A stretch of DNA of 64,000 nucleotides from Geminicoccus harenae (GCF_019800005.1 NZ_JABGCL010000022.1:1-64000); one strand, 5' to 3'. Shown: positions 17,870 to 26,936, numbered from the stretch's first letter. Translations and numbers: made by a program. Notes: generated by a model not told the origin, from the sequence alone.

Positions 17870-18502
17870 TCAGCCTGCCCTGGCGATGCGCTGGAAGGCC
17901 TCGACCTCGCCGGGTTGCGGGGCCTGGCCGGTGAAGCTTTGGACATAGTCGGCCGTGTAGCGCAGGCGCTGCTCGCGCGGCTCGTTCAGCTCCAGGGCGT
18001 AGTAGCCGATCTGCATGAAATAGAGCACACGCGCCCGGATGAAGGCGCCGGTCTCGTCCCAGCCATGGCGCCGGTAGAGCTGGCTGATCGCCTCGACCCG
18101 GGCGTCGTCCTCCGCGCGGACGATGGCCTGCAGCTCTGCTGAGCGCCTGGCCCAGGCGCGGATGGCGAAGTCGAGCCGCGGATCGAACGGGGCGCCGTCG
18201 ACCCAGCACTCGAAGAGGTGGAGCACGCCTTCGGTGATCGTCCGGGATGGCCGTCTGGCCTGGGTGACGATGTCCTGGGTGTTGGTCTCCTGCCAGGAGC
18301 GCACGAGCTGGTCGAGCAGCTCCTGCCGGTTCCGGAAATACCAGTAGAAGCTCGAGCGGGACACGTTGAGCTGTCGCGCCAGCGGCAGCACCTTGACCTG
18401 GTCGACCCCGGCCGTGATCAGGGTCGACCGGGCCGCCTGCAGCCAGTCTTCGCGCGTCACCCGCGCCTGGGGGGAAAGCGTGGTGTCGCCCCTGCTCGTC
18501 AT
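17870..18502 (-). CDS. TetR-family transcriptional regulator
   Basis: A 210-residue TetR protein. The N-terminal DNA-binding domain (about residues 16-65) contains VKVLPLARQLNVSRSSFYWY followed by FRNRQELL, the typical helix-turn-helix and start of helix 4. The remaining two thirds are helical ligand-binding sequence. It is divergent from the FAD-GcvT dehydrogenase gene with 133 bases between them, so it probably controls that gene set, most likely as a repressor relieved by a substrate. Ligand unknown. Confidence 0.88.
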   Translation of the reverse strand: MTSRGDTTLSPQARVTREDWLQAARSTLITAGVDQVKVLPLARQLNVSRSSFYWYFRNRQELLDQLVRSWQETNTQDIVTQARRPSRTITEGVLHLFECWVDGAPFDPRLDFAIRAWARRSAELQAIVRAEDDARVEAISQLYRRHGWDETGAFIRARVLYFMQIGYYALELNEPREQRLRYTADYVQSFTGQAPQPGEVEAFQRIARAG

Positions 18503-18563
18503 CGCGGCTGCTTAGAGGGCCGGGCGCCGCAGCGCTACTGCCCCGTCTTCTTGACCCGTCTTT

Positions 18564-18571
18564 CTGTACAG
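18564..18571. promoter_or_regulatory. candidate operator in TetR/dehydrogenase intergenic region
   Basis: CTGTACAG is a perfect 8-bp palindrome in the 133-base divergent intergenic region, just downstream of TTGACC at 18551 (possible -35 box toward the dehydrogenase gene). A TetR operator at this place would block that promoter. It is short, so this is a suggestion. Confidence 0.35.
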
Positions 18572-18635
18572 TAGTGTCTAGGCGCCAGGTGCCGGTTCGG
18601 CTAGCCATGGTGGATCGGAGCGCGAGAGGTGGCGG

Positions 18636-21059
18636 ATGAGGTCGCACTACCGGGTCGTGGTGATCGGCGGCGGCATCGTCGGGGCGAGCGTGCTCTACCA
18701 CCTGGCCAGGCTCGGCTGGCACGAGGTGGCGCTGATCGAGCGACGCGAGCTCACCGCCGGCTCGACCTGGCACGCCGCGGCCGGCTTCCATGCGGTCAAT
18801 GCCGACCCGAACATCGCCGGCCTGCAGGACTACACGATCAGGCTCTACCGGGAGCTCGCGGCCGGGACCGATCAGGCGCTGGGCCTGCACGTCACCGGTG
18901 CTGTCACCTTTGCCGGCACACCGGAGCGCTGGGCCTGGCTGCAGGCTTCACTGGCCCTGTTCCGCAGCATCGGTCTGGACGAGGCACGGCTGGTCTCGCC
19001 GGACGAGATCAGGGCGCTCTGCCCGATCGTCGACGTCACCGGGATCCATGGCGGCCTGTGGGACCCGAACGACGGCTACCTGGACCCGTACGGCACCACC
19101 CACGCCTTTGCCGCCGCGGCGCGTGCGCGCGGGGCCGAGGTCATCCTGCGCAACCGCGTGATGGAGCTGCATCCCCAGGCCGACGGGCAGTGGCAGGTCG
19201 TGACCGAGGAGGGCACGATCACGGCCGAGCATGTGGTGAACGCCGCTGGCCTGTGGGCCAAGCAGGTGGGCCGGATGGCCGGGGTCGACCTGCCGGTGAC
19301 GCCCATGGAGCATCACTACCTCGTCACCGAGCCGATCCCCGAGCTGGTGGCGCTCGGCCGGCAGATCCCGACGCTCGTAGACCTGGAAGGCTTCACCTAT
19401 GCGCGGCAGGAGGGAAAGGGCCTGCTGCTGGGCGTCTACGAGCGCAACCCGAGGCACTGGAACGTCGAGGGCGCGCCCTGGGACTATGGGATCGAGCTGA
19501 TCCCGGAGGACATCGAGCGCATCGAGCCCGAGCTGGCCCTGGGCTTTGCGCGCTATCCAGCGCTGGGCACGACCGGCATCAGGCGCTGGGTGAATGGTGC
19601 CTTCACCTTCACGCCGGACGGCAATCCCCTGATCGGCCCGGTCCCGGGCCTGCGCAACTACTGGTGTGCCTGCGGGGTCATGGCCGGGTTCAGCCAGGGC
19701 GGCGGCGTGGGCTTGGCGCTGGCGCAGTGGCTGGTCGAAGGCGAGCCCAGTGCGGACGTGTTCGGGATGGACATCGCGCGCTACGGGCAGTTTGCCGCCA
19801 ACCGCAATTATCTCAAGGCCACCACCGCGCAGTTCTACGCGCGCCGGTTCCTGCTGACCTACCCGAACGAGCAGCTGCCGGCAGGGCGGCCACTGCGCAC
19901 GCCGCCCGCCTATGACCGGATGTGCATGGCAGGCGCGCAATGGGGCGTTTCCTGGGGGCTGGAGGTGCCGCTCTATTTCGGACCCGCCGGCCAGCCGTTC
20001 GTCGAGACGCCGACCATGGGGCGCTCCAATGCCTTTCCGCTGGTGGCCGCGGAATGCCGGGCGGCACGGGAAGCGGTGGGTTTGCTCGATACGACCGCCT
20101 TCGCGCGCTACGCCGTGAGCGGGCCGGGGGCAAAGGCTTTCCTGGACCGGCTGCTCGCCTGCCGCCTGCCCGAAAAGGGGCAGGTACGGCTGGCGCCGAT
20201 GCTCAGCCGCTCCGGCCGGCTGATGGGCGACCTCACCGTGCTGGCCTGGGAGGACGAGACCTGGTGGCTGATGGGCTCCTATTACCTGCGCGCTTGGCAC
20301 ATGCGCTGGATGGAGGAGCATCTGCCGCGCTCGGGCGTCACGCTCGCCGACATCTCCGATCAGGTGACGGGCCTGGCCCTGATGGGGCCGAGTGCGCGGG
20401 CGCTGCTGGCGCGGCTCGCCGAAGCGGACCTCTCTAACGCCGCCTTCCCGTTCCTGCACTGCCGGGACATGGATGTGGGCCTGACAAGAGCCAGGGTGGC
20501 GCGCCTGTCGGTTTCGGGCGAACTCGGCTACGAGATCAATGTCGCTGCCAGTGAGCAGCTCAGCCTCTACGGAGCACTGCTGGCGGCCGGGCAGGATCTC
20601 GGCCTGAAGCAGGTCGGCTACCGCGCGCTGGACTCCCTGCGCATCGAGAAGAGTTTCGGGATCTGGTCGCGGGAGTTCACCTGGACCAGCACGCCCAGGA
20701 TGAGCGGGCTCGACCGGTTCGTAGCGTTCGACAAGGGCGGGTTCATCGGCCGGGAGGCCGCGTGTGCCGAGCGGGACGGCCCGCCCGTGCCGCGGCTGCT
20801 GGCGACCCTTGAGGTCGACGCCGTGCATGCGGATGCGTCCGGCTTCGAGCCGGTCTGGCTGGACGGGCGCCTGGTCGGCCAGGTCACGTCCGGCGCCTTC
20901 GGTCATTTCTGCGGCAAGAGCCTGGCCCTGGCCTATCTGGACCGTGCGCTCGTCACGCCAGGCCAGCCGGTCGAGGTCGATGTCGTCGGCATCCGGCGCC
21001 AGGCACGGGTCATCGCTCCCTCCCCGGTCGATCCGCCGGGGGAACGCATGCGCGCCTGA
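18636..21059 (+). CDS. FAD-dependent dimethylglycine/sarcosine dehydrogenase-like protein with GcvT domain
   Basis: An 807-residue two-part enzyme. Residues 1-400 form a DAO-type FAD domain: dinucleotide fold VVVIGGGIVGASVLYHLARL and GSTWHAAAGF, whose His corresponds to the covalent FAD-His of dimethylglycine and sarcosine dehydrogenases. Residues about 420-800 form an aminomethyltransferase (GcvT) domain with LLDTTAFARYAVSGPGA, SGELGYEINV and a C-terminal barrel. Related enzymes oxidatively demethylate N-methyl amines and pass the one-carbon unit to tetrahydrofolate. The substrate is not determinable; the MttB-like neighbour points to betaine-like or other methylated amines. Confidence 0.85.
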   Translation: MRSHYRVVVIGGGIVGASVLYHLARLGWHEVALIERRELTAGSTWHAAAGFHAVNADPNIAGLQDYTIRLYRELAAGTDQALGLHVTGAVTFAGTPERWAWLQASLALFRSIGLDEARLVSPDEIRALCPIVDVTGIHGGLWDPNDGYLDPYGTTHAFAAAARARGAEVILRNRVMELHPQADGQWQVVTEEGTITAEHVVNAAGLWAKQVGRMAGVDLPVTPMEHHYLVTEPIPELVALGRQIPTLVDLEGFTYARQEGKGLLLGVYERNPRHWNVEGAPWDYGIELIPEDIERIEPELALGFARYPALGTTGIRRWVNGAFTFTPDGNPLIGPVPGLRNYWCACGVMAGFSQGGGVGLALAQWLVEGEPSADVFGMDIARYGQFAANRNYLKATTAQFYARRFLLTYPNEQLPAGRPLRTPPAYDRMCMAGAQWGVSWGLEVPLYFGPAGQPFVETPTMGRSNAFPLVAAECRAAREAVGLLDTTAFARYAVSGPGAKAFLDRLLACRLPEKGQVRLAPMLSRSGRLMGDLTVLAWEDETWWLMGSYYLRAWHMRWMEEHLPRSGVTLADISDQVTGLALMGPSARALLARLAEADLSNAAFPFLHCRDMDVGLTRARVARLSVSGELGYEINVAASEQLSLYGALLAAGQDLGLKQVGYRALDSLRIEKSFGIWSREFTWTSTPRMSGLDRFVAFDKGGFIGREAACAERDGPPVPRLLATLEVDAVHADASGFEPVWLDGRLVGQVTSGAFGHFCGKSLALAYLDRALVTPGQPVEVDVVGIRRQARVIAPSPVDPPGERMRA

Positions 21060-21077
21060 ATCTTGGAGGCTTGCACC

Positions 21078-22622
21078 ATGGTCGAGCGGGCCGGTCGTAC
21101 CGGGCGGAGAGGGCGGCGCGAAGCTGGCGGGAGCAGTGGCGTCCCTTCAGGGGGTGCCCGCTACCGCCGGCTGGTCAACACGCTCCAGCCGCAGCGGGCC
21201 TTTTCCGACGACCATGTCGCGCACATCCACGCAACGGCCCTGCGCGTGCTGGAAGAACTGGGCATGCGGGTCCTGGACCCGGCGGCCCGCCGGGTTTTCC
21301 GGCAAGCGGGTGCTGAGGTCGACGAAGCGAGCGGCATGGTGCGTCTCGACCGCGAACTGGTGGCGGACGCGCTGCGCCAGGCGCCCGGCTCGTTCGAGGT
21401 CGCCGGCGCCCATGCCGGGCGCGACGTGCCGATCGGTGGTGCCGGCATCGCCTTTCTGTGCGTGGGCGGCCCGCCCCATGTCAGCGACCTGGACCGGGGC
21501 AAGCGGCCGGGCACGCTCCTCGACATGCAGAACTTTTTGAAGCTCTCCCAGCATTTCGACGTGCTGCACATCCAGTCGTCCAATGTCGAGCCGCAGGACG
21601 TGCCGGTGGAGTTCCGCCACCTGCGCCAGGTGGAAAGCCAGCTTTCGCTGAGCGACAAGCCGCTGTTCGTCTACAGCCGCGGCAGCGCCCAGGTCCGCGA
21701 CGTGTTCGAGATGATCCGGCTGGGGCGCGGCCTGGACGAGGCGGGCTTTAGGGCGCGGCCACGCTGCTACACGGTGATCAACACCAACTCGCCGCGCCAG
21801 CTCGACCTGCCGATGTGCCAGGGCATCATGGATTTCGCCCGGGCCGGCCAGGTCTCGATCATCACGCCCTTCACCCTGGCCGGCGCCATGGCGCCGATCA
21901 CCATCCCGGGTGCCCTGACGCTGCAGCATGCCGAGGCACTGGCCGGCATCACGCTTGCCCAGATCACTCGGCCGGGCGCGCCGGTGGTCTATGGCTCCTT
22001 CACCTCGAACGTCGACATGAAGTCGGGCGCACCGGCCTTCGGCACGCCGGAATTCGTGCGCGCCGCGTTCGGGGCCGGACAGCTCGCTCGCCATGTCGGC
22101 CTGCCCTGGCGGGGCTCGGGTGCCACCGCGTCCAACGTCGCCGATGCCCAGGCGACCTACGAGTACCTGAACTCGGTCTGGGGCAGCCTCCTGGGCGGGG
22201 TCAACGTGCTGGTGCACGCAGCGGGCTGGCTGGAAGGCGGGCTCTCGGCGTCCCTGGAGAAGTTCATCCTCGATATCGAGATGCTGCAGATGTTCGCCGC
22301 CCTGTTCCAGCCGATCGAGCTGGACGAGGCGGCGTTCGGCTTCGACGCCATCGCCGAGGTCGAGCCGGGCGGCCATTTCTTCGGCGCCGCGCACACCATG
22401 GCTCGCTACCAGACCGCCTTCTACGAGCCGCTGGTCTCGGACTGGCGCAATTTCGGCCAATGGTCCGAGGATGGTGCCAAGACCGCGACGATGCGGGCGA
22501 ACGCGATCTGGAAGAGGGTGCTGGACGAGTTCGAGCCGCCGCCGCAGGACCCGGCTTTCCGTCAGGCCGTTGAAGACTTCGTGGCCCGGCGTATCCGCGA
22601 AGGCGGGGCGCCGCCCGGCTGA
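21078..22622 (+). CDS. MttB-family (COG5598) methyltransferase, non-pyrrolysine type
   Basis: A 514-residue protein of the trimethylamine methyltransferase superfamily: FSDDHVAHIHATALRVLEEL near the start, then IITPFTLAGAMAPITIPGAL in the TIM-barrel core and a C-terminal HFFGAAHTMARYQTAFYEPL motif. There is no in-frame amber codon, so it lacks pyrrolysine and belongs with glycine-betaine-type methyltransferases rather than true trimethylamine MttB. Members transfer a methyl group from a quaternary amine to a corrinoid protein. GGAGG at 21065-21069 supports the ATG at 21078. It starts 18 bases after the dehydrogenase, probably in one operon. Confidence 0.85.
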   Translation: MVERAGRTGRRGRREAGGSSGVPSGGARYRRLVNTLQPQRAFSDDHVAHIHATALRVLEELGMRVLDPAARRVFRQAGAEVDEASGMVRLDRELVADALRQAPGSFEVAGAHAGRDVPIGGAGIAFLCVGGPPHVSDLDRGKRPGTLLDMQNFLKLSQHFDVLHIQSSNVEPQDVPVEFRHLRQVESQLSLSDKPLFVYSRGSAQVRDVFEMIRLGRGLDEAGFRARPRCYTVINTNSPRQLDLPMCQGIMDFARAGQVSIITPFTLAGAMAPITIPGALTLQHAEALAGITLAQITRPGAPVVYGSFTSNVDMKSGAPAFGTPEFVRAAFGAGQLARHVGLPWRGSGATASNVADAQATYEYLNSVWGSLLGGVNVLVHAAGWLEGGLSASLEKFILDIEMLQMFAALFQPIELDEAAFGFDAIAEVEPGGHFFGAAHTMARYQTAFYEPLVSDWRNFGQWSEDGAKTATMRANAIWKRVLDEFEPPPQDPAFRQAVEDFVARRIREGGAPPG

Positions 22623-22668
22623 TGAAGGATGGCCGCATGTTCACCCGCTCCCCGATCGAAGGCATGCC

Positions 22669-24321
22669 ATGACCCCGACCAGCAAGGGGCTCGCTGCCCG
22701 CGCGCGCGAGCTGAGCCTGACCCTCACCGCCTGGCCGAGCGTCACCGGCACGGCCGACGAGGCGGGCTTCGCGCACAAGCTGGCGGAGCTGCTGGCCGCC
22801 TTGCCCTATTTCCGGGACAACCCGGATGATCTCGCCGTGCTGCCGGTGCCGGGCGGCAGCCATGCAAGGGCCAGCGTCCTGGCCCTGGCCCGCGGCACGG
22901 GCAGCCGGACCGTGGTGCTCGCCGGCCATTTCGACGTGGTGCCGGTGGACGATTATGGCGACCTGGCACCCCTCGCCTTTTCGCCCGAAGCGCTGAAGGC
23001 CGGCCTGATCCAGCGGCTGCGAACGACCGGGACCTTCGCCCAGGCCCTGGACGATCTCGAATCGGGCCGCTTCCTGCCGGGCCGGGGGCTGCTCGACATG
23101 AAGTCCGGGCTGGCCGCCGGCATGGCGGTGCTGGAACAATTCGCTGCCGATCCGGACCGGGTCGGCAACCTGCTGCTGATCGCCACGCCGGACGAGGAGG
23201 ACCGCTCGGACGGCATGCGCGCCGCGGTGGCCGGGCTGCCGGGCTTCCTGCACCAGCGCGGCCTGGAGGTGGCGCTCGGCATCAATCTCGACGCCTTGTG
23301 CGACAATGGCGACGGTGCGGATGGCCGGGTGGTGGCGCTGGGCTGCATCGGCAAGCTGCTGCTGAGCGCGCTGGTGGTCGGCAAGGAGTCGCACGCCTGC
23401 TATCCGCTGGACGGCGTGAATGCCGCCTATCTCGCCGCGGAGCTGGTGGCGGAGATGGAATATGCGCCGGAGCTGGGCGAGCTTGCCGGCAGGGAGATCG
23501 CCGCAGCGCCGACCGCGCTCGGCATGAAGGATCTGAAGAACCTCTACAACGTCACCACGCCCGGCCGGGTCTGGGCGTTCTGGAACGTGCTGACCCAGCG
23601 CCGCACGGCCGGCAGCGTGCTGGCGATCGCCCGGCAGGTTGCGGAGCGGGCGATGGCGCGGGCCCGGGCCAGGGTGGCGGAGCGGGCCCGGCAGCTCTCG
23701 CCGGACGGGGTGCCGAGCGAGGCATGGTCGCGGCTGGAGGTCACGACCTTCGACGCGATCCTGGCCCGTGCCCTGGCGCGCGATCCCGGCTTTCGCCGCC
23801 GCTTCGACGCTCGTGCGGCCGAGCTCGCGACGCGCGACGATCTGGACCTGCCGACGCGCAGCCAGCTCCTGACCGAACTCGCCTGGGATGCCGCCGGTGC
23901 GGAAGGGCCGGCGGTCGTGCTGGGCTTCGCCGCCATGCCTTATCCGGCGGTGAACTGGGACGAAGGAGCGGCCGAGGACGCGCTGAAGCAGACGGTGCTG
24001 GCGGCCATGCGACGGACCGCGGCAGCGACCGGCGTCGCCATCAACGCCCGGAACTACCTGCCGGTGATCGTCGACATGAGCTTTCTCGGCCGCACCGACC
24101 AAGCCGACCTCGCAGCCATCGCCCGGGTGACCCCGATCTGGGGATCGAGCATCGTCTGGAACCCGGCGATGGCCGGGTTCCCGATGGTCAATATCGGGCC
24201 ATGGGGCCGCGACTATCACCATTGGCTGGAGCGGGTGGACCAGGACTATGCCTTCAGGGTGCTGCCGCTCCTGGTCTGGAACGTGGCCAGCGACGTGCTG
24301 CGACAGCCGCCGCCTTCCTGA
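22669..24321 (+). CDS. M20-family peptidase/amidohydrolase, RocB-like
   Basis: A 550-residue metal-dependent hydrolase related to RocB. Zinc-ligand motifs of the M20 family are visible: AGHFDVVPV (His), LPGRGLLDMKSGLAAG (bridging Asp), ATPDEEDRSDG (Glu pair) and GKESHACYPL. The N-terminus LTAWPSVTGTADEAGFAHKL is typical of RocB. RocB-type proteins are linked to arginine/amino-acid use, with no firmly established reaction. It lies 46 bases after the MttB-like gene and is probably co-transcribed, so it may release an amine or amino acid from an amide precursor (inference). Confidence 0.8.
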   Translation: MTPTSKGLAARARELSLTLTAWPSVTGTADEAGFAHKLAELLAALPYFRDNPDDLAVLPVPGGSHARASVLALARGTGSRTVVLAGHFDVVPVDDYGDLAPLAFSPEALKAGLIQRLRTTGTFAQALDDLESGRFLPGRGLLDMKSGLAAGMAVLEQFAADPDRVGNLLLIATPDEEDRSDGMRAAVAGLPGFLHQRGLEVALGINLDALCDNGDGADGRVVALGCIGKLLLSALVVGKESHACYPLDGVNAAYLAAELVAEMEYAPELGELAGREIAAAPTALGMKDLKNLYNVTTPGRVWAFWNVLTQRRTAGSVLAIARQVAERAMARARARVAERARQLSPDGVPSEAWSRLEVTTFDAILARALARDPGFRRRFDARAAELATRDDLDLPTRSQLLTELAWDAAGAEGPAVVLGFAAMPYPAVNWDEGAAEDALKQTVLAAMRRTAAATGVAINARNYLPVIVDMSFLGRTDQADLAAIARVTPIWGSSIVWNPAMAGFPMVNIGPWGRDYHHWLERVDQDYAFRVLPLLVWNVASDVLRQPPPS

Positions 24322-24432
24322 CCTCGTTGCAGAAAACAGCCGCTGCCGCGCCTGCCAGCGGATGATGCGGCTCTGGTGCTCGATGCCCGGCTCATGCCAA
24401 TCCGTTCGACCCGCCCCATCGTGGAGACCAGC

Positions 24433-24951
24433 ATGGCCGACCCCTTCGCATCCAGCCGGCCCGCCGAGATCGCGCCCTTCATCGGCAAGCACTACATCTA
24501 CACCTACGACACTGGCTGGCAGTACGAGACCTACATCAAGAACGAGCGCCACCTGGACTACCGGGTGCATAGCGGCATCGTCGCCGGCCGCTGGGTGAAG
24601 GACCAGGAAGCGCATATCGTCCGGCTGGCCGAGGGCGTGTTCCGGATGTCCTGGGTGGAGCCCACCGGGACGGGGGTCAGCCTGGCCGTCAACCTGATCG
24701 AGCGCCGCCTGCACGGCGCCATCTTCTTCCCGCGCTGGGTGGCGGACGCACCGCACAAGATCGTGGGCTTCCAGAACCCGCAGATCGACCGGATGCTCGG
24801 CTATCGCGATGCCGGGCCGACCTATCCGATCGAGCTGGTCGATCCCTTCGCCACGATCACCTTCGTCGAGGACCGCGGCCGCGACGACGAGACGGTGATC
24901 GCGTGCGGGCCCGAGGAATTGCCGCCCGGCTATGCGGACAGGCGCAACTGA
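24433..24951 (+). CDS. padC: phenolic acid decarboxylase
   Basis: A 172-residue cofactor-free decarboxylase. It carries the family core: FIGKHYIYTYDTGWQYE (the paired Tyr), HSGIVAGRWVKDQ (active-site Arg), MSWVEPTGT (Glu) and HGAIFFPRWV. PadC converts ferulic, p-coumaric and caffeic acids to vinylphenols plus carbon dioxide in the cytoplasm, a detoxification of plant phenolics. GGAG at 24423-24426 supports the ATG at 24433; the upstream in-frame ATG at 24376 adds an atypical extension. It follows the RocB-like gene by 111 bases and may have its own promoter. Confidence 0.9.
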   Translation: MADPFASSRPAEIAPFIGKHYIYTYDTGWQYETYIKNERHLDYRVHSGIVAGRWVKDQEAHIVRLAEGVFRMSWVEPTGTGVSLAVNLIERRLHGAIFFPRWVADAPHKIVGFQNPQIDRMLGYRDAGPTYPIELVDPFATITFVEDRGRDDETVIACGPEELPPGYADRRN

Positions 24952-24978
24952 GACGGCGCTGCGGTCGGGGCTGCCGGC

Positions 24979-25758
24979 TCAGGGGCGGATGGCGGGCGTC
25001 TCCATCGCCATGCCGGCGGCGCGCGCCATCAGATGGAGTTCCAGCTCGATCAGTTCCGGTGCGCCGAAGTCGAACGGCGTGGCGCGCACGCCGATCATGC
25101 AGTTGCGCAGCCGGCGCTGCAGCGAACCCAGCGCCTGCCATTCCAGCCGGTAGAGGGGATAGCCGGTCGGGTGCGCCTGCGGGATCGTGCTGCCGCCCAG
25201 CCGCCTGCCCCAGTTGTCGTCGTGGCAGGAGGCGCAGGCGAGGTCGAGCTGGCCGATCGGGGTCTGGTAGAGCTCGGCACCCCTGGCGCGGAACGGCTGG
25301 AGCCGGGGGTCGTCCGGCGGGTCGATCGGCAGGCCACGCGACTGGTGGGCGACGAAGGCGGACAGCGCCAGGAGCGCCTCGCTTTCGCGGGGAAGCGGTT
25401 CCGCTTCCTGGCGCTCTGTCCGGCACTGGCTGATCCGCCCGGCCAGGTCGATTGGCCGGCCGAGCGCGGCATCGAAGGCCGGATAGCGTGCGGCCACCCC
25501 GCGCATGCTCTCTTCAGCGTCCCCGTGGCAGCCGGCGCAGGCGGTGCCGGCAGCACCGCCCGGCTCCTGCCACAGGCGCTCGCCATCCAGCACGGAGAAC
25601 ATGCCGGGATTGCTCAGCTCGTCGTCCTGCATCGCCCTGAGCTCGGGCGACATCAGCTCGTAGCCGGACCGCCGGTCCGCCTCCGGGATGTCGGCCGCGG
25701 CCGCGGCAGCGGCGAGCACGGCTGCCAGGAGGAGAAGGGCCCACGGCCTGCCCCGCAT
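24979..25758 (-). CDS. soxA: SoxA, L-cysteine S-thiosulfotransferase diheme subunit
   Basis: A 259-residue exported cytochrome c. A signal peptide occupies residues 1-22. Two haem sites are visible, CAGCH (about 74-78) and CASCH (about 176-180), the second followed by DDNWGRRLGGSTIPQAHPTG. The RRLRNCMIGVRATPF motif holds the Cys that ligates the active-site haem as cysteine persulfide. SoxA with SoxX joins thiosulfate to the SoxY cysteine in the periplasm. The start overlaps the soxZ stop (TGATG). It is the last gene of the operon; no SoxB follows. Confidence 0.93.
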   Translation of the reverse strand: MRGRPWALLLLAAVLAAAAAAADIPEADRRSGYELMSPELRAMQDDELSNPGMFSVLDGERLWQEPGGAAGTACAGCHGDAEESMRGVAARYPAFDAALGRPIDLAGRISQCRTERQEAEPLPRESEALLALSAFVAHQSRGLPIDPPDDPRLQPFRARGAELYQTPIGQLDLACASCHDDNWGRRLGGSTIPQAHPTGYPLYRLEWQALGSLQRRLRNCMIGVRATPFDFGAPELIELELHLMARAAGMAMETPAIRP

Positions 25759-26075
25759 CAGGTCACCGTAATCTCGGCGGCAGCGCTCTGGGTCGTGCCG
25801 TCCTCGTCGGTCCAGGTGAAGGTGAAGCTGCCGCTTTGCGTCGCGATCGTGGTGAAGGCGAGGAACGGGTTGGCCGACATCGCCGGGAACAGGTCGGCGG
25901 CGAAGATCTCCCGGCCGGCGAAGCTGCAGGTGAAGCGGTGGATGATCCGGCGCGGGATCGGCACGCCGTTCTCGCCGGTGCGGTAGCCCGTCTCCATCGG
26001 GTGGGCGATCATCGCCCGGATCTCGACGATCTCGCCCTTGTTCGCGGTCTTCGGCACGTTGATGAGCGTGCGCAT
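25758..26075 (-). CDS. soxZ: SoxZ, sulfur carrier partner protein
   Basis: A 105-residue SoxZ of normal length: RTLINVPKTANKGEIVEIRA, IAHPMETGYR, IPRRIIHRFTCSFAGREIF and the Ig-like C-terminus FTFTWTDEDGT. SoxZ binds SoxY and together they carry sulfur intermediates between Sox enzymes. No signal peptide is visible, as usual for SoxZ, which is exported bound to SoxY. The gene overlaps both neighbours by one base, indicating translational coupling with soxY and soxA. Confidence 0.93.
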   Translation of the reverse strand: MRTLINVPKTANKGEIVEIRAMIAHPMETGYRTGENGVPIPRRIIHRFTCSFAGREIFAADLFPAMSANPFLAFTTIATQSGSFTFTWTDEDGTTQSAAAEITVT

Positions 26076-26482
26076 CAGATCAGGTCCTCGATGCAGGCGG
26101 CGAGCGTCACCACCACGCTGGCCTCCGCCATCCAGAAGCCGCCGTCGGCCATCTCCGCCACCGCCGCCACCTTTTGCGAGGTGGCGAGCCGCATCCGGGT
26201 GGCGACCTCGGCACGGCCGGCGCCCGGGAACAGGTGAAACACCGCGATGTCGGGCTGCGGGTTGCGCTCGTTGAACAGCGCGATCCGGCGGACATGGTCG
26301 GCCTCGGTCATCGGGCTCTCGACCGTCACCTTCACCGGCACGGCGTTGCCGTTCTCGACCAGGGGCGACAGGTCGAGCGTGACCTTGCCGGTGCGCACCG
26401 CCATCCCGTTCGTGAACGCCCGGATCACCTCGTCCAGCGGTGGGCGGTCATAGGCCAGGCGGGGGGTCGGCTCGCTCGGCAT
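26075..26482 (-). CDS. soxY: SoxY-related carrier protein with AACIE arm
   Basis: A 135-residue SoxY-fold protein: GKVTLDLSPLVENGNAVPVK, VTVESPMTEADHVRRI, IALFNERNPQPDIAVFHL, ATRMRLATSQKVAAVAEM. True SoxY ends in a flexible GGCGG arm whose Cys carries the sulfur substrate. Here the end is TLAACIEDLI, with Cys130 in AACIE, matching a described SoxY-related subgroup with that arm. No signal peptide is present: the ATG lies four bases after the soxX stop and no upstream start can add one. SoxY normally carries a Tat signal that brings SoxZ along. How this pair reaches the periplasm is unclear. Confidence 0.85.
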   Translation of the reverse strand: MPSEPTPRLAYDRPPLDEVIRAFTNGMAVRTGKVTLDLSPLVENGNAVPVKVTVESPMTEADHVRRIALFNERNPQPDIAVFHLFPGAGRAEVATRMRLATSQKVAAVAEMADGGFWMAEASVVVTLAACIEDLI

Positions 26483-26486
26483 CGGC

Positions 26487-26936
26487 TCAGTCCTTCAGGC
26501 TCGCGAGATGGGCCACCAGGTCCTCGATCTCGGCCGCGGACAGGATCGTCCGGCCGGCAAAGGCCTCTGCCACGTTCCGGCCGGGCTCGGGCAGGCGGTA
26601 ATAGGCCGGCATGATCGTCGCCGGGTCCAGATGCTTCGGGTCGACGATGCGCAGGCGGATCTGCCCGGCATCGAGCCGCGCCCCCACGCCCGACAGGTCG
26701 GGACCGAGCGTGCCTTGTAGATGCGGGTCGGGCCAGGGGCCGGCATGGCAGAGGACGCACAGGCTTTTGTGCCGCTCGCCGATCAGGACGGCACCCCTGG
26801 CGGGATCACCGGGGGAACCGGTGAGCGAGGCCGGGATGGCGTCGCCGACGATCCGGAAGGGAACCGGGGCCTCCTGCACGCTCGCCGGGATCACGGCCAG
26901 GCCGATCATCGCAGCACCGAGGCCCAGCACCTTCAT
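26487..26936 (-). CDS. soxX: SoxX, monohaem cytochrome c
   Basis: A 149-residue exported cytochrome c. Residues 1-20 form a short signal peptide (KVLGLGAAMIGLAVIPAS). One haem site, CVLCH, is followed by GPWPDPHLQGTLGPDLSGVG and LDPATIMPAYYR, whose Met is the expected axial ligand. SoxX pairs with SoxA and receives electrons during thiosulfate conjugation. The ATG at 26936 overlaps the fccB-like stop by an ATGA, fixing the start. Confidence 0.88.
   Translation of the reverse strand: MKVLGLGAAMIGLAVIPASVQEAPVPFRIVGDAIPASLTGSPGDPARGAVLIGERHKSLCVLCHAGPWPDPHLQGTLGPDLSGVGARLDAGQIRLRIVDPKHLDPATIMPAYYRLPEPGRNVAEAFAGRTILSAAEIEDLVAHLASLKD

Noticed and set aside
18948..24756. Very long antisense frames (652 and 830 codons) opposite the dehydrogenase and MttB/RocB genes
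   Set aside because: High GC content suppresses stop codons on the opposite strand. The sense frames carry clear family motifs; the antisense frames do not.
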